From: Bacteroidales bacterium GP4
GTDB lineage: Bacteria; Bacteroidota; Bacteroidia; Bacteroidales; Muribaculaceae
Reading direction: 5' to 3'
Length of the DNA: 11,793 nucleotides
Assembly (NCBI GenBank): GCA_001701065.1
Contig: DAAL01000079.1
Span: 1 to 11,793, forward strand
The notes under the pieces are model-generated. The model saw only the letters and a list, made by a program, of their open reading frames with translations. It searched no databases and was not told where the DNA came from. Below, one piece after another: positions 8,048 to 11,793 of the stretch (positions within the stretch are counted from its first letter, which is position 1; each line of letters opens with the position of its first letter). Made by a program: the position numbers and the translations under genes.

Positions 8048-8899
8048 CTAAAACGGGATATATTTCCACGGGTTGAGGGGAGTGCCGTTGTTCCATAGCT
8101 CAAAAGTCATGACCGAATTTTTGTCCTTGTCGCCGGCTAAAGCTATAGCCGAGCCGGTGGATACTTTGTCGCCTTTGGTGACTAAAACGGACGATAACCC
8201 CGAGTAGCGCGACATGAATCCTTTGGGATGTTGAATCACTATCACATACCCGTCGAGCGGCGACAGATAAGTGTCTATGACGGTTCCGGCATGTACAGCC
8301 GTGACGGTGGACCCTGCGGGCGCTGGGATGCTCACGGTGGTCATCCCTGACTCCGAGTCCTGAATGGGGCTGCTCGTGTTTATGGGAGAGAAGAAGGTAA
8401 GCCCGGCTGCCGCCATGGGGGAAAGCACCTTTAGATTGAATTTTTCGCGTTCCTCAAACTGGCGTATGAAATTCCGTTCTGACTCGGAAGCCTGTAGCAG
8501 AGAATCGGCGAAGGCATCGTTCATGGGATTCACTACTGCGCTGTCAGTGCCGGTAGTGGATGAGGTGAGTATATTCTTTACATTATTAATATAGTTGTCG
8601 TTGATGCCGGCTTTCACTGTTAAGGAGTCAAGACGGATGGTGTTGAGTATATTTTCCCTCCGTTGGTTCTCCTTAAGGTATCCGGGAAGCAATGTCCTGA
8701 TGGGGGACAGCACGATTATCGTGGCTATCACGCATGCTATTGCCACGATTATACCTATAATAGACAGGATGACCTTGGTGCGGGTGAACTTTATGGTCCA
8801 CACTTCATTGAACGTGTTTTCGTTCAAGAACGACAGCCTGAACCGGCTTTTGGTCATCAACGGGTGTCTTTTAGTCTTATGTGGGGAATTCTTATCCAT
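8048..8899 (-). CDS. Membrane-anchored M23/LytM-like protein with degenerate active site
   Basis: The protein is 283 aa, starting at the ATG at 8899. It has a short cytoplasmic N-terminus (~1-41), one transmembrane helix (~43-64), a hydrophilic linker with likely helical stretches (~75-160), and a C-terminal LytM/M23 beta domain (~185-283). The fold pattern is clear: APAGSTVTAVHAGTV, DGYVIVIQHPKGF, SRYSGLSSVLV, KGDKVSTGSAIALAG and FELWNNGTPLNPWKY. The active site is not conserved. Aligned with the family pattern HxGxD, M186 replaces the His and S190 the Asp. The YAH motif is YSG (G234). The HLHFE motif is VMTFE, with V263 and T265 for both His. Catalytic peptidoglycan hydrolysis is therefore unlikely. 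By analogy with EnvC and NlpD it may regulate an amidase or bind peptidoglycan (inference). A candidate promoter lies just upstream, and dxr follows after 102 nt. Confidence 0.82.
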   Translation of the reverse strand: MDKNSPHKTKRHPLMTKSRFRLSFLNENTFNEVWTIKFTRTKVILSIIGIIVAIACVIATIIVLSPIRTLLPGYLKENQRRENILNTIRLDSLTVKAGINDNYINNVKNILTSSTTGTDSAVVNPMNDAFADSLLQASESERNFIRQFEEREKFNLKVLSPMAAAGLTFFSPINTSSPIQDSESGMTTVSIPAPAGSTVTAVHAGTVIDTYLSPLDGYVIVIQHPKGFMSRYSGLSSVLVTKGDKVSTGSAIALAGDKDKNSVMTFELWNNGTPLNPWKYIPF

Positions 8900-8920
8900 T
8901 AAGCAGCATTATTACTGTCG

Positions 8921-8952
8921 CAAAGATAAAGATTAATTTTGGATAGTTAAAA
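8921..8952 (-). promoter_or_regulatory. Candidate promoter of the M23-like gene
   Basis: On the minus strand the -7 box is TATCTTTG (8928 to 8921), a full match to TAnnTTTG. A TTTT (8952 to 8949) lies exactly 20 nt upstream, a near match to the -33 TTTG. The predicted transcript start is about 15 nt before the ATG at 8899, so the leader would be very short. Confidence 0.6.
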
Positions 8953-9055
8953 TCGAGAATTCCAAAAAGTAGTTGATATTTGGGCAATTAGTCTTTAAAT
9001 GAATAGCTTAGAACCGATTTTTTAACACTCCTTAGTTAATTTTTGTTGAAAAAAG

Positions 9056-9086
9056 TTGCATTATAGAGGTTAAAGATTTAATTTTG
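9056..9086 (+). promoter_or_regulatory. Candidate promoter of the ompA-family gene
   Basis: A -33 TTG (9056-9058) is followed after 20 nt by TAATTTTG (9079-9086), a complete match to the Bacteroidetes -7 consensus. The implied transcript start is near 9093, giving a leader of roughly 125 nt. Spacing and sequence are both right for the main housekeeping sigma factor of this phylum. Confidence 0.65.
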
Positions 9087-9218
9087 TGCAAAATTTACTG
9101 AACAAAGCAAAAACTGATTGTGTTAATATATCAAAACATTTAAAGCCTACGCTTTTGAATGGGAAAAAAGAAAACAAAGGGTTTAAATAAAAATTTATAA
9201 TTTAAAAAATTAAGAAGA

Positions 9219-10430
9219 ATGAAAAAGAACATCCTTTTCGGTTTCGCTGCTTGTGGAGCAATGCTTCTTTCAGCAAACGTAGCTAAAGCTCAAGAGGCTG
9301 AGACTGTAGTCATCGACGAAACAGTCCTTACTGAAGTCGTAGATTGCGCTGATCACTATTATTCTCCGAAAGGAAAGAATTGGTTTATTCAGATTGGTGC
9401 AGGTATGGAACTTCCTATCGTAGAGCACTATCCTACCAGTGCAACTCGTCACATTACTGCTGCTTATGGCGTTGGTTTTGGAAAATGGTTTAGCCCTTAT
9501 TTGGGATGGCGTTTAGGCGTTCAGGCTGCCGCTTTCCATTATGACTGCAACACTTTTGATGGAACTACCTACAACAAAGCTAAATTCGTCAATGGTAACC
9601 TTGACTTGATGTGGGATATGTTCAACAGCTTCGGAAGTGTAAACGCTAAACGTACATTCAGCATGGTTCCCTTCCTTGGTGTAGGTGCAACTTACGTTTA
9701 TGATTATACTCATGGCGCAGTTGTGGCTAACAACGGCAAAATGAAAGACCGTTCTTGGCAGCTTCCTATCTCTGTAGGTATGCAACTTCGTTTCCGTCTC
9801 AGCAACTATGTTGACTTCTTCGCTGAAGGACGTTATCAGTTCTACGGTGACACTTTCGACAATGTTGCTTACGGTACTAACTCTATCGACATGAACTTGA
9901 CCGTTATGGGTGGTTTCACCTTCAAACTTGGCGGCAAAGAATTCAAGTCATTCAATCCTTGCTCTTACCTTGGTTACATCAACCAGCTCAACGGTCAGAT
10001 CAACGACCTCCGTGGCGAACTTGCTAACTGTGGCGCACGTCTTGCAGCCGCTGAAGCTCAGCTCCCATGTCCTGAAATCGTAGCTGTTGAATGTCCTGAA
10101 GTTGGTGCTCCTTTGATGTCAACTGTACGTTTCACCATCAACTCAGCTAAGGTTACTGACAAAGAAATGGTTAACGTTTACAACATCGCTCAATGGATGA
10201 AGGCTAATCCTGACACTAAGGTTGTCATCAAGGGTTACGCTGACAAGAACACCGGTACAGCATCTTACAACATGAAGCTTTCAGAACGTCGTGCACAGGC
10301 TGTTTACAACATCCTTACTAAAGAATACGGCATCGCAGCTGATCGTCTTTCAATGGTTGCTGAAGGTAGCGATTCTCAGGTTTACGATGTTAACAACTGG
10401 AACCGTATCGTAATCTTCTCACAGGACTAA
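9219..10430 (+). CDS. OmpA-family outer membrane beta-barrel protein with peptidoglycan-binding domain
   Basis: The protein is 403 aa. It has a signal peptide with Lys-Lys, a hydrophobic core and a likely cut after AKA (residue 24). Residues ~50-240 are alternating polar and aromatic strands typical of an eight-strand outer membrane barrel. Residues ~250-283 form a hydrophilic helical linker (INQLNGQINDLRGELA). Next comes a short Cys-containing segment with two CPE motifs (C284, C292). The OmpA C-terminal domain (~300-403) binds peptidoglycan, with D342 in GYAD and the LSERRAQAV helix (354-362, R357/R358) as the expected diaminopimelate-binding residues. The role is to tether the outer membrane to the wall and perhaps form a small pore. 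Codons favour C- and T-ending forms such as CGT, AAC and CTT far more uniformly than neighbouring genes, which suggests high expression. It is monocistronic, with its own promoter and a strong terminator. Confidence 0.95.
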   Translation: MKKNILFGFAACGAMLLSANVAKAQEAETVVIDETVLTEVVDCADHYYSPKGKNWFIQIGAGMELPIVEHYPTSATRHITAAYGVGFGKWFSPYLGWRLGVQAAAFHYDCNTFDGTTYNKAKFVNGNLDLMWDMFNSFGSVNAKRTFSMVPFLGVGATYVYDYTHGAVVANNGKMKDRSWQLPISVGMQLRFRLSNYVDFFAEGRYQFYGDTFDNVAYGTNSIDMNLTVMGGFTFKLGGKEFKSFNPCSYLGYINQLNGQINDLRGELANCGARLAAAEAQLPCPEIVAVECPEVGAPLMSTVRFTINSAKVTDKEMVNVYNIAQWMKANPDTKVVIKGYADKNTGTASYNMKLSERRAQAVYNILTKEYGIAADRLSMVAEGSDSQVYDVNNWNRIVIFSQD

Positions 10431-10463
10431 TACAAATTCTAACATAAAGAATTAGGAACCCTT

Positions 10464-10498
10464 GGTCATCGCCTGACATCAGGTGGTGACCTTTTTTT
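10464..10498 (+). terminator. Intrinsic terminator of the ompA-family gene
   Basis: Arms 10464-10476 and 10479-10491 pair over 13 positions (11 Watson-Crick and 2 G-U), with the innermost pair probably open to form a tetraloop. Seven T residues follow at once (10492-10498). It starts 33 nt after the stop codon. This is a textbook strong terminator. Confidence 0.93.
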
Positions 10499-10578
10499 AT
10501 GCCCTTCCGCAGGGTGCTCGTGGCGATAGTGTGTTAATGTTTCGTATTTATTGCGATATTTGTCGTAGTTGCCGGAAG

Positions 10579-10609
10579 TTTGGCACGTAATTTGCTATAT
10601 CTATGTGTT
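10579..10609 (+). promoter_or_regulatory. Weak promoter candidate for the downstream helical protein gene
   Basis: TTTG at 10579-10582 is followed after 19 nt by TATGTGTT (10602-10609), a partial match to TAnnTTTG. A separate partial -7 match occurs at 10588 (TAATTTGC). A promoter is expected here because a strong terminator lies upstream, but the exact site is uncertain. Confidence 0.3.
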
Positions 10610-10630
10610 ATAATAAGAAAATACCAGATT

Positions 10631-11793
10631 ATGGATTCAACCAACGCAATATCTCTGCCGTCACGTATTAAGGACTACATCTCCAAGCACCGTCTGCGTG
10701 ACGCATTTAAACTTTTACGTTCCTTCAGCGCCAAGCTCGGCGACTGGAGGATTACCGATAAAATAGATCATCTTGAGGAATCTTACAGGATGATGCTTAA
10801 CTACGCCTCCCAGGGAGTGGTGGATCCGCAGCGTGACGAAATGTACAACATGATTGTGAGCGGAATGTACGGCATTATGGACAATATAAGCCGCCGGTTG
10901 TCGCTGCCGAAATCGCCCTCGGTTTATTTCGCCACAGTAAGATACGAGGAACTGCAGCCCGACAGCAGCCTGAGCGTTCTCCTGGGAAAGTACCGGCGCA
11001 TAATAGAAGAAACTTCATTATACAATCTGCTCACCAATCCCACCGATACCGGCAATCAGAGCAATAAGGACAAAGAGGAGCTTGAACGCAGAATCTTCAA
11101 TAAGGTGTGGACCGCTTATCCGCTTACCCATGATGAGGAGTCGGAACTGCGCGCCCTGTTTGAGGCTGAGGACCTGCCGTCCTATTTTAAGGAGCTTATA
11201 GTGTCGGCTGTCATGCTTGGTGCTCTGCAGTACTATCAGGAGAGCCGGTTGCTTATATTGCTCGACGTGTATGCGCAGTCTTCGTCAGTGTCGCTGTCGT
11301 TGAAGGCGTTGTGCGCGTTCCTATTGGCGGCTTATATAAACCGTGAGCAAGTATTTTCGGCTAAAGTTGAGAACCGCATAAAAGTGCTTCGTGACTCCAC
11401 ATTGTGGAGCAGCGATGTGCCTATGGTGTTCCTCCAGTTCATAAAATCGCGCGAAACGGAGAAAATCAACAAGAAAATGCGGGATGAAGTGATTCCGGAG
11501 ATGATGAAACTGCGCACTGACATCAAAAATTTCAAAAATATCACCTCCATCGAGGATATTGCTTCCATCGAGGAGAATCCCGAATGGCAGGACTTTCTTG
11601 ACAAAACCGGGCTTACCGATAAAATCAAGGAATTGACCAAGATGCAGGAGGAGGGAGGCGACGTGTTTATGTCGACTTTCTCATCATTGAAGAACTATCC
11701 GTTCTTCAACGATGTAGCCAACTGGTTCCTTCCGTTCCATGTGGACCACAGCGCAGTTAAGAATGTGCTTGGTGACAGCCATAGCCCTATCGC
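10631..11793 (+). CDS. Unrecognised alpha-helical cytoplasmic protein, N-terminal part (3' end outside window)
   Basis: An open frame runs from the ATG at 10631 to the window edge without a stop, giving 387 complete codons. The nearest in-frame upstream stop is at 10535, and this is the first ATG after it. There is no signal peptide or transmembrane segment. The sequence is rich in charged and hydrophobic residues in helical spacing throughout. An early block (~18-90) contains LRDAFKLLRSF, GDWRITDKIDHLEESY and YNMIVSGMYGIMDNI. Residues ~185-245 look like paired helices of a helical-repeat (TPR- or HEAT-like) array, and ~270-303 is Lys/Glu-rich and could be a coiled coil. A short internal direct repeat (tccatcgagga at 11546 and 11564) encodes two SIE(D/E) units. 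I have a general impression that large proteins of this type are conserved in Bacteroidales, but I cannot assign a function. The AT-rich gap upstream separates it from ompA. Confidence 0.8.
   Translation, partial: MDSTNAISLPSRIKDYISKHRLRDAFKLLRSFSAKLGDWRITDKIDHLEESYRMMLNYASQGVVDPQRDEMYNMIVSGMYGIMDNISRRLSLPKSPSVYFATVRYEELQPDSSLSVLLGKYRRIIEETSLYNLLTNPTDTGNQSNKDKEELERRIFNKVWTAYPLTHDEESELRALFEAEDLPSYFKELIVSAVMLGALQYYQESRLLILLDVYAQSSSVSLSLKALCAFLLAAYINREQVFSAKVENRIKVLRDSTLWSSDVPMVFLQFIKSRETEKINKKMRDEVIPEMMKLRTDIKNFKNITSIEDIASIEENPEWQDFLDKTGLTDKIKELTKMQEEGGDVFMSTFSSLKNYPFFNDVANWFLPFHVDHSAVKNVLGDSHSPI

Larger units (their letters stand above)
8900..9218. other. AT-rich divergent regulatory region between the M23-like gene and ompA
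   Basis: This 319-nt gap has no plausible coding frame. It holds a minus-strand promoter candidate near the left end (8921-8952), a plus-strand promoter candidate (9056-9086), and a 7-bp inverted repeat (ttttgga 8937-8943, tccaaaa 8961-8967). An A/T-rich, A-biased leader of about 125 nt precedes the ompA start. Just before that ATG is the purine run aagaag; otherwise there is no Shine-Dalgarno site. I see no riboswitch-like or tRNA-like structure. Confidence 0.7.

Noticed and set aside
8934-8941. Second plus-strand -7 box as an alternative ompA promoter
   Set aside because: No TTTG-like -33 element lies at the right spacing, and the leader would be about 270 nt. The site at 9056-9086 has both elements.
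10608-10614. TTATAAT resembling an E. coli -10 box before the helical protein gene
   Set aside because: The primary sigma factor of this phylum uses TAnnTTTG, and AT-rich intergenic DNA produces TATAAT-like words by chance.
11546-11574. Possible tandem repeat in the helical protein gene
   Set aside because: It is only two copies of an 11-bp word inside coding sequence, too short to be called a repeat feature.

Overview
The window looks like an ordinary chromosomal segment from a member of the Bacteroidales. This is an inference from several signals. Candidate promoters match the Bacteroidetes -7 consensus TAnnTTTG, genes lack clear Shine-Dalgarno sites, two adjacent genes encode lipoproteins, and the M49 peptidase has the HECLGH zinc motif and length known from Bacteroides thetaiotaomicron. 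A Muribaculaceae-like gut lineage is plausible but cannot be proven from this sequence.

Layout: (a) 2-247, plus strand, is the C-terminal end of a TrmH/SpoU-type RNA methyltransferase. It converges on a minus-strand gene run across a perfect 15-bp hairpin at 269-306. (b) 8899-330, minus strand, holds six genes in transcription order: a membrane-anchored M23/LytM-like protein whose zinc ligands are all replaced, dxr (MEP isoprenoid pathway), rseP (site-2 protease), an RlmI-like rRNA methyltransferase, a lipoprotein M49 dipeptidyl peptidase III, and a lipoprotein alpha/beta-hydrolase esterase with a second, truncated module. The last five are spaced by 7-28 nt and probably form one operon. The M23-like gene is separated from dxr by 102 nt with its own candidate promoter and possible terminator. 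(c) 8900-9218 is an AT-rich divergent regulatory region. (d) 9219-10430, plus strand, is an OmpA-family porin-like protein with codon usage suggesting high expression, closed by a strong intrinsic terminator. (e) 10631 to the window end, plus strand, is the N-terminal part of a helical cytoplasmic protein that I do not recognise.

The common theme is envelope biology: isoprenoid precursor supply for undecaprenyl carriers, intramembrane proteolysis, a peptidoglycan-associated outer membrane protein, a LytM-like factor and two exported hydrolases. I see no mobile element, CRISPR array, tRNA or rRNA gene, and no clear sign of a wholly new system. The most unusual points are the active-site loss in the M23-like protein and the half-duplicated esterase.
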